Assembly (NCBI RefSeq): GCF_964340395.1
Contig: NC_135550.1
Coordinates: 22,500,676 to 22,564,675 of the forward strand
Origin: Glandiceps talaboti
Lineage: Eukaryota > Hemichordata > Enteropneusta > Spengelidae
Length of the DNA stretch: 64,000 bases
Direction: 5' to 3'
In this document: positions 48,059 to 59,295 of the stretch, piece by piece
Numbering within the stretch: position 1 is the first letter of the stretch
Layout: each line of letters begins with the position of its first letter
Made by a program: the position numbers and the translations under genes
The notes under the pieces: generated by a model
Told to the model about the DNA's origin: nothing
The model's input: the letters and a program-made list of their open reading frames with translations, nothing else
Databases searched by the model: none

Positions 48059-49338
48059 AGTGTTTTTACTTTGCTATGGGCAAGTGGTCATCATAAGTTG
48101 GTTTTGTTCTGATAATTTTGATGTATTTTTACAGCTAATAGTGTTGACACTACATTCAAGTAAATGTTATGTGTGATGGATACACCCAGTATAAACTGTG
48201 TACTGATGGAATGGTCTCTAGTGTATACAAGTATGTGTGCATTCAAGTCCCGAGCAGTTCATAACGCTGCATGCAAATATTTACTCAACTGCGAATGTAA
48301 CATTTGCAGTGATTGTATTTTTCAGAAGAAAAAAAATATCACTTGTATATTAAAAAGAAATGCAAGTTGATAGCTCTGCAGTTTATGTATTTTTTCGCTT
48401 GTTAGCCTGTTTTTCAAAAGATGAATACATGTGCGTATTATTTTGGAACAGTAGACGCAAATAATACGACAGCAAGCGATAGCTGTCACAAATCTCTTCC
48501 TGTCGATAGACACGGAAGACTTGTAAATTAATCCTGTGTAGTTTAGTGTGTATATGATTGTAATGCAATTCTTTTAAACTTAGTGAATTGTAAAATGTTC
48601 TTTATGAAGATATGTGTGATTATCATGTATTTTGCCATGTGTGAAGAGAATGAATGGGTATTTTAAAAACAACTGACTGTGAATACAAGTATGGTTGTGC
48701 TGTCGTTAAAGAGCGTACACAATAAATATTCAAGAGAATTTTCACAGTTCTAGGTAACCATGTAAATTTGTTTAGTGAGACAAAAAAGTAGACATTTATG
48801 GGGAAGTTTTCTTGTGTTTGTAAACGGGCAAAGATTTTGTAAACTTATTTTAATTTGACTGATTGTTTTTTTTCATATTATGTATACCTATAGATATTAT
48901 TTGCAGCAGTTGATGTCATACTAGGTAACCATGGACACTATAACTGTGACATCAATGTCATGGGTTCCCTTCTGTTTGTTCACATTCAGGGTTCAGACTT
49001 TATTCTTAGTGTGTCTTTGTCTTTTTCCTATTCATATACTTATTTTCACCAAAAACTTGGTTATAATGGACTGATTTCTTTCTTTTGACATTCAGTGTGT
49101 GGGGGCGCTGTTTATCATGACCACAGCCATCTTGACTTTTCTTAGTGTCAGTGTCCTTTCTTTGAATCTGTAATACGTCGGTGTAGTCAAACATGTCAAA
49201 TTAAAAACAAATATAATAAAAATGAAAATGTATAAAAACAGTAACACATGCCATATTGTATTATGTGTATGACAGCGAGAGGTTGAATGGAAGTTGTGTT
49301 ACTGGGTGAATTGGAACCAGCATTTTCAGCAGATGAAC

Positions 49339-49763
49339 TAAGGGACGATTGCACAATATCACACAAGCTTGATATTAAAGCGAACCTTGTTCATTTAGCT
49401 GGGAAGGGGGTCAAGCATCAATGCGATTGCTGAACTTCATTTTTGCACTTCTAACCAAATTTTGATGGAAAATGTTCACTCCTTCAATGATAACAGCTAA
49501 TGTATTTACTACTGAGATGTTGGATAAGTTGATAAAGAATACTTCTAATGCGAGATACATATATGGTGCTGGGTTTCTGGTAGTATTTTAATGTGTTTAA
49601 AATCATGTTTTTACATTACATGGATCATAGTGGTATCACCACTACAGTTTTCATCATATATATGCTCGATGTCGCACTTGTCAGCATTTGTTATGGGGGA
49701 GTTTTGACATAAACGAGCAATGCTCGTTTGTTGAGCTTAAGTGACGTTGTGCAGTCATCCCTA
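49339..49763. mobile_element. MITE with TA target-site duplication
   Basis: The terminal inverted repeats are AGGGACGATTGCACAATATC (from 49341) and the reverse complement of the right end, AGGGATGACTGCACAACGTC (ending 49761). They are about 30 bases long with a few mismatches, each flanked by TA. The interior (about 370 bases) codes for nothing. TA duplication and this TIR shape point to the Tc1/mariner superfamily as the source of transposase. Confidence 0.7.
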
Positions 49764-50303
49764 AAGAAGCAGTACCGATAGTTTGCTATAGACATCAAAT
49801 GGTTTCTTTGTGTATATTCTTTCCCAAAAAATGTTAGATCAGTTTCCATGGTACTTGCTAGGAATAATTCAGTGCCTATACATAAGATTATTCAAGGCAA
49901 AGTGATTGCAAATAGGTCTAGAGGTGTCAGAAATGGTGAAAGTCTCCCTTCAGGTCAGATGGAATTGTCACAGACAATGCATGTGCCTGAATGGCCTGAC
50001 CCAAGAAGTGTCATCTCTTTTGGTGACATGTCTCCATTTGACAAAACTATTTAGATTTAGGGAATATCTGCAACTTTTGAGCCTTGTTGATAATTAGGAT
50101 GTTGTGTGCTAAAGTCACCTGTAGACCATGTAGTTCATTCCAATGACAATGTTTGTTACTAAACTACTGAGTTGAAATTTAAATGTGATGTGCAAATATA
50201 AAGTGATAGGTGATTTTTTATGAAAGTAATTCTAGGTGTTTAGTTGTTTTCTTTCGTGTGAGGTATGACACAGACTCTTTTACATCAAGAGATAAAAAAC
50301 ACT

Positions 50304-50309
50304 TTATTA
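50304..50309 (-). terminator. LRR1 poly(A) signal
   Basis: TTTATT on the plus strand is AATAAA on the minus strand, 180 bases past the LRR1 stop codon. Confidence 0.55.
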
Positions 50310-50488
50310 ATATCCTCTAGCAAATATACAACAAAATTCTAATAAAAACTTTGATAAAATATCTTTGACAAATTGATTATTATTGTATCATACATAAAAA
50401 AGGCAAATTGAATGCAAATATCAAATATTGCCTCTGTGCTGTCTTTTGATGAAGATATCAAATATCATCTCGGTGTGGTCTTTTGTTT

Positions 50489-52925
50489 TCATTTCTTCTT
50501 GTGCCATAAAGCATTTGGATTGTTCTGATATTTGTTGTGACATCTTTGTGAACACAGGAAAGCTTCAATAGGAGCATGTGTCCGTCCAGCATGGTCTAGG
50601 GATGTCACTGTGTGTGCCAGTCTGTGCAGACTAACTCTGGCAAGGTAACGAACACTGGACTGTAAGCAATAGACAGAGAAAAACTATAAGATGTGGTACT
50701 AGAAACACTATAGTAGTACAAAAAGAAAAAAACTAAATTCAAAAAATGAATGCAGTGTAAGATAAATATACATAACAAAAAATTCATATGGCAAACAAAG
50801 TATGCTCTTGAAGCCAACCGCACTATAATTGTTAAAAAAATGTATTTTATGAAGAGATAGACTGTAAGATATGTTGTGACGTTCCGCCCTCACCGGTCTC
50901 CTCTCACCCATTGCCGATGTGTGAGGGCGCCCCCACCTTACAGACTAATGAAAAGAGTGACCAATGGATTGGTCATATACATGTATAAGGGCAATATTTC
51001 ATTCAATCCTTTTGCACAGATAAGAAAATTTGTAAAAAAAATGTTACCACTGTATGGCATGTATGATCCTCCAAGGAAACATGTTTTGTCTCTGGTGCTT
51101 TATCATATTCAGTGATATTTGTACAAGTTGTACAAGGTCTGTTCATACAAACAAAAGAAAATTAGAATGATGGGACTCTTACCTCAAAACATGGACTTCC
51201 ACATAGACACCTTTTAGCAGAGTCTAGATAGTCGCACAGTGGTTTAGGTATGTCACTCTCACTGTAAGGTAGTCTGTCAAAATTTAAAATATACAAGATT
51301 GTACATAAATGAACCTCAGTGTTTTGTAATGTATCATTGTTGGTATATTATTGTGCAATATCTTACTATACCTCGCTTTCCCTTCATTTACATTATTAAG
51401 TTTGTGAAATGATAGGAAAATTTAATTGATTACGTTGAAAAGTCACTCAGCTGTACAAAGAGAAAGTTTACCTGAGTCTCTTGACAGCTCTTGAAGCTAA
51501 TTCAAGTAAAGTTGGAAACTCCAGCTGTGACATTGCTGTAGACGGTCCATCATCCAGGAAAGGATTGCCGAATAAATCTAAAGTATCCAAGGTTAGTCGA
51601 GTAAATCCTGCCGGCAGGGTCCTGATTTGGTTGTGTCCTGCTGACATGAATCTTAGTAACTGCAATCGGCCAATAGCTTGAGGCAGTCTTACTATTTGAT
51701 TCTTCTCAATCTTAAGATGAACCAATTTACTAAGGGCACATAAGTACGGTGGTAGAACTTTGAACTGGTTATTACTCAGGTCTAGGAACTCCAATGATGA
51801 TTTCAGGGGATCTTTACACAAGCCAGGTGGAAACTCACTCAGCTGATTGAAGGATAGGTTTAGTTCTGACAATGATGTCAAATGTTCCATAGAAGTGGGC
51901 AATGATTTAATACTATTATTACTCATATCTAAGACCCGTAGTCTCTTCAAACCAAGGATTCTAAATTCTATTCTTGTCAGTGTACAATTAGACACCTTCA
52001 GTGATTCTAGTGTGCTGGGAAATGATTTGGTTAGTGGATAATCTCTCCGTTTCACTACAACCATCTTTGTCTGAAGTTTCTCAACCTGTGAGGATTTGGC
52101 TTTCATCAGTGGAGTTAATGTCAGTTTATCAATTCCTGTATTTCGATGAGCCAGCCTTAATGCACCCAGGAAAGTCTTTAATTGTACTGGATCAGCCTAG
52201 AACCAAGAAACAATTAGTCAAAAGAGTAAATAAAATAAATAAATAAACAAACAAACAAGCAAACAAACAACAAACAAACACCCGTCCTGTGACAAGTAAA
52301 AGTATAGTTTTGAATATGATAATCATACAATTTACCTTATTCAATCTGAGATCTTGCTGTGGATCTTTCAGTCGAACTGTTGCTTTGCCATCTTCTATAA
52401 ACTTAGTGAAGAATTGTTCAATGTTGTCTTTCAACTGAAAATTAAAAGATGGAAATTCATCAATTTCCATAGAAGAACCTTATAAAAAGTAAATGCTAAT
52501 TACTACCCAGAATTTATTCCAACTATTACTTTAACAAAAACAATTTTTTTTGCAATTAGGTTATTACAAAAATTTATTGCAAATGTACACAGCCATTATT
52601 TTTATCATTTATTTTACAAATTATCAAATGTTACATCTACTAAATCTATGATTTAATATCTAGTAATCAGAGTTCTTTGTAAAACATAGACAATCTAACA
52701 AATTAATGTCGTCATACATGATTTTTCTATTACTTTACTTACCCGATATTTTGTGCCTACTTTATCCTTGGCAGTACACACTAATAGAAATATTGCACCC
52801 TCCTTGGAATCAGTCCCTGGTCTTTTACCAATGGATAATGAAGCTCTCACACTTTTAGATTTACTTGACATTCCATGTGATGGTAGTAGCCGACTGACTA
52901 TGTCAATATCACATGTAAGCCGCAT
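50489..52925 (-). CDS. LRR1: LRR1 (PPIL5), leucine-rich repeat substrate receptor of CUL2 ubiquitin ligase
   Basis: Coding exons, in transcript order: 52925-52743, 52434-52336, 52196-51472, 51273-51183, 50659-50489 (1,269 bases, 422 aa; human 414). The start MRLTCDIDIVSR matches human MKLHCEVEVISR. A further upstream in-frame ATG (52949) is less well placed. The N-terminal part has DNIEQFFTKFIEDGKATVRL across exon 2. About six leucine-rich repeats fill aa 160-290 (LRVLDMSNNSIKSLP; LEFLDLSNNQFKVLPPYLC; LDTLDLFGNPFLDDG). The C-terminus keeps a cysteine pattern CLCGSPC...LCSQRC, as in human. Family role: with CUL2 it ubiquitinates the MCM7 subunit of CMG helicase when replication forks terminate, and it also targets p21. 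It ends in a basic HKKK tail. Confidence 0.96.
52229..52281. repeat. (AAAC/AAAT)n microsatellite
   Basis: Runs of AAAT then AAAC tetranucleotides lie in LRR1 intron 2, 30 bases before the exon 3 acceptor on the minus strand. Confidence 0.85.
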
Positions 52926-54574
52926 TATGGTGTACAGATGATTAATCAAATAAACTTGAAATATGAACCGTCAGATCTACCAGGAGATAAACTCAATGTC
53001 TTTGAACTGAAAGAAACAGATCAATTATTATGTAAACTTTTCAATTCACACAAGATTCTGACTTGAATTGAAATATGATGTTTAATCTTGCCTTGGTGGC
53101 CAACTCTCCTGAATAACTTGCATGTAAAGACCTCCAGTATCTTGATATGGATACTGTGACTGTTATATACTATATTTGATTTGTGAACATTCCTTGAAGC
53201 TGCACAGTTTGTTCCCTTAGGGCACAGTCACTTGTAAACAAATATTTCATTCCAGAATGGTGATATTCTAGTCTAGGATGATCATAATACAAAATAATGA
53301 TGTTATTATAGGTATTTGCGATATTCAAAAAATACTGTTACGGGTCACTGTTTCAGAGAGAAACAGTTACCCATAACGGTATCATATCGGAGGGCATATC
53401 GCAAATACCTATAATAACGCCATTATCTTGTATTATGATCATCCTAGACTATAATATATCACCATCCTGGAATGAAATATTATTATTAGTTCACAAGTAA
53501 CTGTGCCTTAGGCAGTTAGGGCCACTGCAGTAATATAATAAGATGATCTTGTTCTTTCAATACCAATCATTTCAATTTTCTAAATTATTATCTGGCTAAA
53601 TGGGAAATAGTGAAGAAAACTGAGTCCAATAATGTGTGTTATTCACTCCAACCTACTTTCGAATTCACTCAGATAAATTTTTTACTAGGGTTTAGGGATA
53701 GAGTAAAAGGTCAACCAGGCCCGGGGGGGGGGGTTCAGCTGTACACAGACACTTGTGTCAAGTTGTGATCTGGAATGTTTCAGAATGTATTAACATTTAT
53801 TGATGATATTGACATATTGCATATATTGTACGTGATAATATGAGAACAGGATAGCATGTGGGTTTCTACGACCACTTACATGTTATTCCATAAGAATCAC
53901 ATCACTATTACGTGACGTCAACATAATAATTTGAAACACAGCTTGGAAACCACAAGTGTCTGTGAGTGGTGGTTTCCAGCTAAGATTTATCCAAAATTGC
54001 TATCAATTGGAGTGTGTTTGACCCATTGTCATTCACCTGCGCCACGATATACATTATTCTGTTTCATGAAGAATTCTTACCAGTTCCAGTTGATGGTGTA
54101 AATCAAGAGAAGACAATCACAAGCTCAACGCACTGTCAAAATTGTAAATCGGCGCCATATTCACTGCGGTCATGTGATCAATTTGATTAGCCAATCAAAA
54201 CAACTAACGAACGCGAACGAGTGCTTATTTACTTGAAAGTATGTCACATATCTCTATCTTTCGAATAAATCAGAGATACTTAGAAATAGTAAAAACGGGT
54301 TTTTGACACATTTATAGCAGCTAACCTAACTTTCGTTACTGAAATACCACGACACTTTCAAGAGAAGTGGGGGTGCGGCCTGGGTCATGTCAATGACTCA
54401 TTTGACCTTTCAACTCGCATTCATTAGCAAAAACGAGTAGTTGCATGTTTGAAGTCGCTGCTCAAGGTGTAATACGGTCTCGGGTGTAAGCTTGTATTTT
54501 CGTCGATAACATTGACCGTCGTAACCGATAAAGCATATTCAGTATCCACGTTGTAGACTTATTTGAACTCAAAC
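52926..54574. promoter_or_regulatory. LRR1/TBCB head-to-head promoter region with LRR1 non-coding exon
   Basis: On the minus strand a good donor (CTG|GTAAGAATTC, exon edge 54081) and a good acceptor (TTTCTTTCAG, exon edge 53006) frame a 1.07 kb intron in the LRR1 5' UTR. The untranslated first exon would run from about 54165 to 54081. Near its start are GGCGCCATATT (54151-54161, a YY1-type element on the minus strand), TCATGTGA (54170-54177, E-box-like) and AGCCAATCA (54189-54197, NF-Y). The two genes probably share this bidirectional promoter. The LRR1 leader intron contains a large palindrome (53215-53512). Confidence 0.55.
53215..53512. mobile_element. Full-length palindromic (foldback) MITE
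   Basis: The left half from CCTTAGGGCACAGT (about 53215) is mirrored by the right half ending ACTGTGCCTTAGG (53500-53512), nearly to the centre. Matching blocks include ATATTTCATTCCAG, TCTAGGATGATCATAATAC and AATACCTATAATAAC. The centre is a small stem, CACTGTTTC/GAAACAGT (53347-53370). About 300 bases can fold into one hairpin. It lies in the 5' UTR intron of LRR1. Confidence 0.75.
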
Positions 54575-54808
54575 ATGGCTCAGTACTCGGTGATAACACA
54601 GGCGCAAGTGACAGTGCAAATTACGAGTTCTCTTTCATCTTTTGCTTCGGAAAGAAGATTCCAGAAAGACATCACAGTTGCAGACCTAAAGGTCAGGAGA
54701 TTTAACTTTGATTATTTCGATTACAGTGATTTACATGTAATATAGAGAGGATAAAATAACAAGTAAACCGTGGCTGAAAGAATGCTTGCATGAAGGACAA
54801 GAAAAAAA

Positions 54809-54870
<62 letters not shown>

Positions 54871-57800
54871 AAGGATGGATTTCTGTTTTGCTTTGCATTC
54901 ATTGAACTGTATCTCTTTCAGTTTGTCTTTGTAAGATGGCCATAAATTGTTTTGAATGTTCTATCCAAATATTATACATTTTATGTATATACATTTTGTA
55001 TCAGTGCCAAAGTGCTTTAATATTGAAGGTAAGACATCACTCAGGTCTTTGCGAGATGATATTTACTCAAGTAACTTGGTGACACGTACTACTGTATGCT
55101 GTGTTTACTCCACAGGGGAAACTAGAATTGATTACTGGATGCAGTGCTGCATCTATGCAGATACAGGCATTTAATAAAGATGATAAACAGGTGGCAAGTT
55201 TATCAGATGATTCAGCTCCGTTGGGTTCATATCCAGTGGATGATGGTATGAGATTACATGTAAGTTTTTATATAGAGTCTGTAACATGAAAGATATTATA
55301 TAGAGTGTGAACCATCACCTGATATATTTAATACTTGATGGTGATGCTAGGAGTAACTGCAACAAAATTCAGTACTGCTTCATGATTCTTTGGGATATAG
55401 TTGGGGTACTTAGCTAGGAAAGTAGTAGGGGTATGAGGCTAGCAAGAGAAAGTCTGTGGCCCTTTGCAGACATGAAAAATAGCAAATTACTTAGCCCTTT
55501 CCAGACAGCACATGAACAACAGACACTCAGTGGTACAGCTTTGATTTGTAAAATGCAAAAAGAATCTGAATCTTTGGTATGAAACCCTTTCCAGTTTTTA
55601 TAAACCAAATACAAAAAAGACATGTCCAAATTCAGACTTGGATGACCCATTGGGCAGCACATATATACATATTGCTTTTCAAAGGTAGTCAGCATCAATA
55701 TCTATGTGAACATTTTCATCCAAGGAAATTATAATGAATCTATTTTCTTATTTCATTGATCTTAGGTGATTGATCCCACAAAAAAAGCTGGTGAATTTGA
55801 AGATTTATCCAAAGTTGAAAAATTTGAACTATCAGAGGATGCATATAAGAAGAGAACAGGTAAGTACATGTATGGGATGTGAAGTGAGTTGGATAAAATC
55901 CACTTCAATGTGTGTAAGAGAATTGAACAAGATAGATTTCATTATGGAGAATAAAATCAGAGTGTGGCCCTTTGGGAACTAGTCACAGGTTGATATTTAA
56001 AACTGAGCATTTGTTAAATACAAAACGTACATTGACCACTGAAATAGAGGACAAACCATGACATGACTTGATAAGAACTCTGTAATGATCTATACATAAA
56101 CACCATCTTATTTCTATATCTTCACATCATACAGTCTTATTTCTTGCTCAGTTCAGTTTGATTAAGTGGTATACCCTGATAATGAGAAATCATACTTGTA
56201 AAAGATTTTGTGAATGGGAACACTGAAGAGTAATTGTAATTTTATAGAGATCTTACATGCTGTTCAGTGGAAATAAAATAGTATAAATGTATATGATTGT
56301 TATAATTCAAAGGACTCAGTAAATTAGGTGTCGGAGATTCACAGCACTCAGTAGGTATTCTCCGATTGTGGTATTTTCCCCTTAATTGCACGGTTAATGA
56401 ATTCAGTTGATGTCATGTTTCAACCTAAGTATCAGTAAAAGGTACAAATGTGATTATATATACTATACACCTAGATATTTTCACCACTAGAAAATTTTGT
56501 GATTTTACAGTCTTCAGCTAGTTCTCAAAGCCTAATTTTTACTAATTACCAGACTTGTAAGTTGTTTTAATGTGAAAGAGGGCATTTTAGTCACTACTTA
56601 TTTTTGTTTTTTGCTTTTCAGCAAAATAAGTGAAAATAAATTTTTAGCTAAAGTTTCAATTTTTACAACATTCTATTTATATTTATACAGGTGAAAATTT
56701 CAATTATGAATATGTGGTGAAGTGTAATAATGTATTATAATAGAGAGAAAATTTGTTCTGTTAAAATCAAAACATAAATCTCATCATTATGTCCCGTGAC
56801 AGATTCTGTTTTGGCATTCAAGAAGAAACAAAAAATGGGTCAGTTCAAGGAAATAAGTCCAGAGGAAAAAGAAAGACAAGAAAGGGAAAAACAAGAGAAA
56901 CTACAAAAAGAGAAGGATCTTATAGACAAAATGGAGATAGGATCAAGATGTGAAATCAATAATCCTAAAGCCCCACCAGTCAAAAGAGGTGCTGTAATGT
57001 ATCTTGGTAAGTATGCAAAGTTTCTTAACCCCCACCAATCAAAATAGGTTTTGTAGTGCATCTTGGTAAGTATGCAGTTCCTAGCCCTACCTATCAAAAG
57101 AGGTGTTGTAATGTGTCTTGGTAAGTACACAAAGTCTTTCAGCCCTACCAATCAAAGAAAGTCTTGTTGTGTATCTTGGCAAGTATGCATAGTACTGGCC
57201 AAAGATTGTAGGACTCATATTCATACAGATGTGGTTGTTGTACTTTTCATATTGTGAAACTAATTTGCCTTATTAATGATATTTACAAATTAGGTGATGT
57301 ATACAGTAGCTCAGAATTTCATCAAAACTTTTGATATTCGAATGTGTTGTTCTAATATGTATGATTTGTATTATTTCATGAATAATTTGCAAAAACATAT
57401 ATTTACCATGGTGATGTATCATCCATGTTGTTTGTCGTATCAGAATTTCATCTCATACATCCAAATACACGATAGTTTTGAAATTGCATAAATAGTGTTT
57501 CACATATTGTTATGCATTAGGTAGATATCAATAAAAATGGATGACACATATTTGTATCTTAAATGCTCTTTTTTCATTATGATAGATTCATATTGCATCA
57601 AGAGAAGGCACTGTTTGCTTTCCTTCACACTTCTGGTTTTTTGTCCATGTAGGAGGAATAATTCAGATTACTGCTAGTTAAAACTGGACTCACTAACCAT
57701 GAAGTTTTATAGTATTTTTAAAAGAGAAATACATGTTTGTTTTACTCAGGTACCACTGAATTTGCATCAGGCTATTGGGTTGGTGTCAAATATGATGAAC

Positions 57801-58462
57801 CAGTAGGGAAAAATGATGGCAGGTACGTAATCTCCAATGTTATGCATCGAATCTTTGAATTTGACGTTCATCAGTTTTGATTCATCCATCAAGATGTGTA
57901 TCTCATGGGGTGGGGGGCTGGCTATTACAGAAACGCATTACGTCTGGAAAATTGAAAAAGCTTGTGTGGCATCAGACATGACAAGGGTCTCTCCCACATA
58001 GGATTCCAACTGCTGAACTCAGCCATGTAACTCCTTAGCTACATTGATTGTTAAAATTCAAATTTGATGATTATTTTACATGTAAGATTGATGAGTTGTG
58101 TTCAAAGTATATTGTAAATTGTGTATTAAAATGCAATGCAATAAAAGTGCTTTGAAGGGTTATGGATCATACAACGGTTTGGAAAAAAGTGATACTGTAG
58201 AAATCTGTTTTAGGTGCAAAGTATTCTATCGTAGTTTGTCAGAATTTAGGAACAGGTGACAAATTTTGTTCTTGCATGATTTGCTGCTAATAATAATCTC
58301 TTGAGTCATTATTCATTATTGTTGATTACTTGATCTCATTTCAGTGTCAAAGGTAAACGTTACTTTGAGTGCCAACCTAACTATGGTGGTTTTGTCAAAC
58401 CTGAGTTTGTGACAGTTGGAGACTTTCCAGAGGAAGATTTAGGACTAGATGATGAAATGTAA
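54575..58462 (+). CDS. TBCB: TBCB, tubulin-folding cofactor B
   Basis: Exons: 54575-54691, 55116-55259, 55766-55859, 56803-57006, 57750-57822, 58345-58462 (750 bases, 249 aa; human 244). The N-terminal ubiquitin-like domain is aa 8-90 ([34 protein letters not shown]). A charged coiled coil is about aa 128-155 ([20 protein letters not shown]). The CAP-Gly domain is about aa 163-243, with the signature GKNDG at 206-210 (exon 5) and [19 protein letters not shown] in exon 6. It ends [10 protein letters not shown], an acidic tail like human DEI. With TBCE it dissociates alpha/beta-tubulin, and it helps capture alpha-tubulin after CCT folding. The exon 4 donor is followed by three degenerate tandem copies of itself. 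Confidence 0.96.
54810..54868. repeat. (GAT)n microsatellite
   Basis: About 19 perfect ATG/GAT triplets lie in TBCB intron 1. The antisense poly-serine reading is an artefact. Confidence 0.97.
56970..57190 (+). repeat. Four tandem copies of the TBCB exon 4 end and donor
   Basis: Units of 55-60 bases start at about 56970, 57029, 57084 and 57142. Each runs CCC(C)ACCA/CTATCAAA...GTNNTG...TCTTG|GTAAGTA.. and so repeats the last 37 bases of coding exon 4 plus the first bases of intron 4. Donors fall at 57007 (the real one), 57066 and 57121. The fourth has GCAAGT instead (57180). Reading through from the first donor meets a stop codon within unit 2. Confidence 0.85.
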
Positions 58463-59295
58463 TTCTATGACTTGACATATCACAGTAACATTTTTTTGGT
58501 TTTTTTAAGTCTGTTGTTTTGGACATTTACCATTACAAACTGGTGGACAATGGTGACTGTTTGTTTTTAGGATCAATGAATTTATTTTATAAAATGTAAA
58601 ACACTAAAAAGACACAATAGAATCAGTGCACATCATATATGCTAATGAAGTATACAAGTAGAGTGGGTAATATTCAGTCGCAGTTGGCAATTTATAGCGG
58701 AGGGTTAATTATAACGACCATACCTTTATAGGACCTGTGGAATGTTAGTTAAGTAGTCGTGTATTTACATCCCCACCCCTCCCACTTTCTTTTGACTTCT
58801 CACTGATTGCAAACATATTTCAGTGATACAGCCCAGTGTAAATCCTAGTCTGTAAGCTATGCTATGTTAGTGCGCCCTCACCCATCAGTCTACCCTTGAA
58901 GGTGACGCAGCAAATTTTACCAGTCTACATGAATCTATGATGCATATGTGTTTTTATCTGTCTTCCATTTGAACTGATAACTGGGGTATTTGCTTTGCCC
59001 AAATGTAGTATTGCAGTTATTTGAAATAAGAGTCATCGGTACAGCCACATTTTCTTTGTGTATAAATTTTATTTCACAGTACAGTTTATTTCAAATGAAG
59101 TAACTTTTTGTACACTGTATATCTTGCAGCTTTGTAAAATAAATATAAGTGAAAGGAGTCTCTGGTGTTGTGTTCTTATTGATAATCTTGCTGTGTATAG
59201 CTGTGTTGGTAAACTTATGGATGAATTACAATGTACATCCTTGGTATATCTGCATGGTTTACCATCAGCTGATCAGTTCAAGACTGGTTGTTACA
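58463..59295. other. TBCB-FCF1 convergent 3' region
   Basis: It contains the 3' UTRs of both genes. The first clear plus-strand AATAAA after the TBCB stop is at 59138-59143. Minus-strand AATAAA (plus TTTATT) for FCF1 is at 59085-59090 and 59068-59073. If these are used, the two transcripts overlap tail to tail by about 100 bases. I see no other gene here. Confidence 0.5.

Larger units (their letters stand above)
47969..50488. other. BIRC6-LRR1 tail-to-tail intergenic region
   Basis: The BIRC6 3' UTR starts here, with an internal A-run (47980-47995) and a first poly(A) signal at 48053-48058; further AATAAA words lie at 48721 and 49216. The middle holds a MITE (49339-49763). A 68-codon open frame at 49848-50054 (plus) has no recognisable relative and no splice context, so I do not call it a gene. 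The right edge is the LRR1 3' UTR, with its poly(A) signal on the minus strand at 50304-50309. Confidence 0.6.

Noticed and set aside
49848-50054. 68-codon plus-strand open frame between BIRC6 and LRR1
   Set aside because: No recognisable domain, no splice or promoter context, and it lies beside a MITE; it could be chance.
54702-54902. Poly-serine antisense frame in TBCB intron 1
   Set aside because: It is the complement of the (GAT)n microsatellite.
57940-58050. Possible tRNA-derived SINE head on the minus strand (GTTGGAATCC)
   Set aside because: The A- and B-box-like words are too close together, and no tail or second copy was seen.
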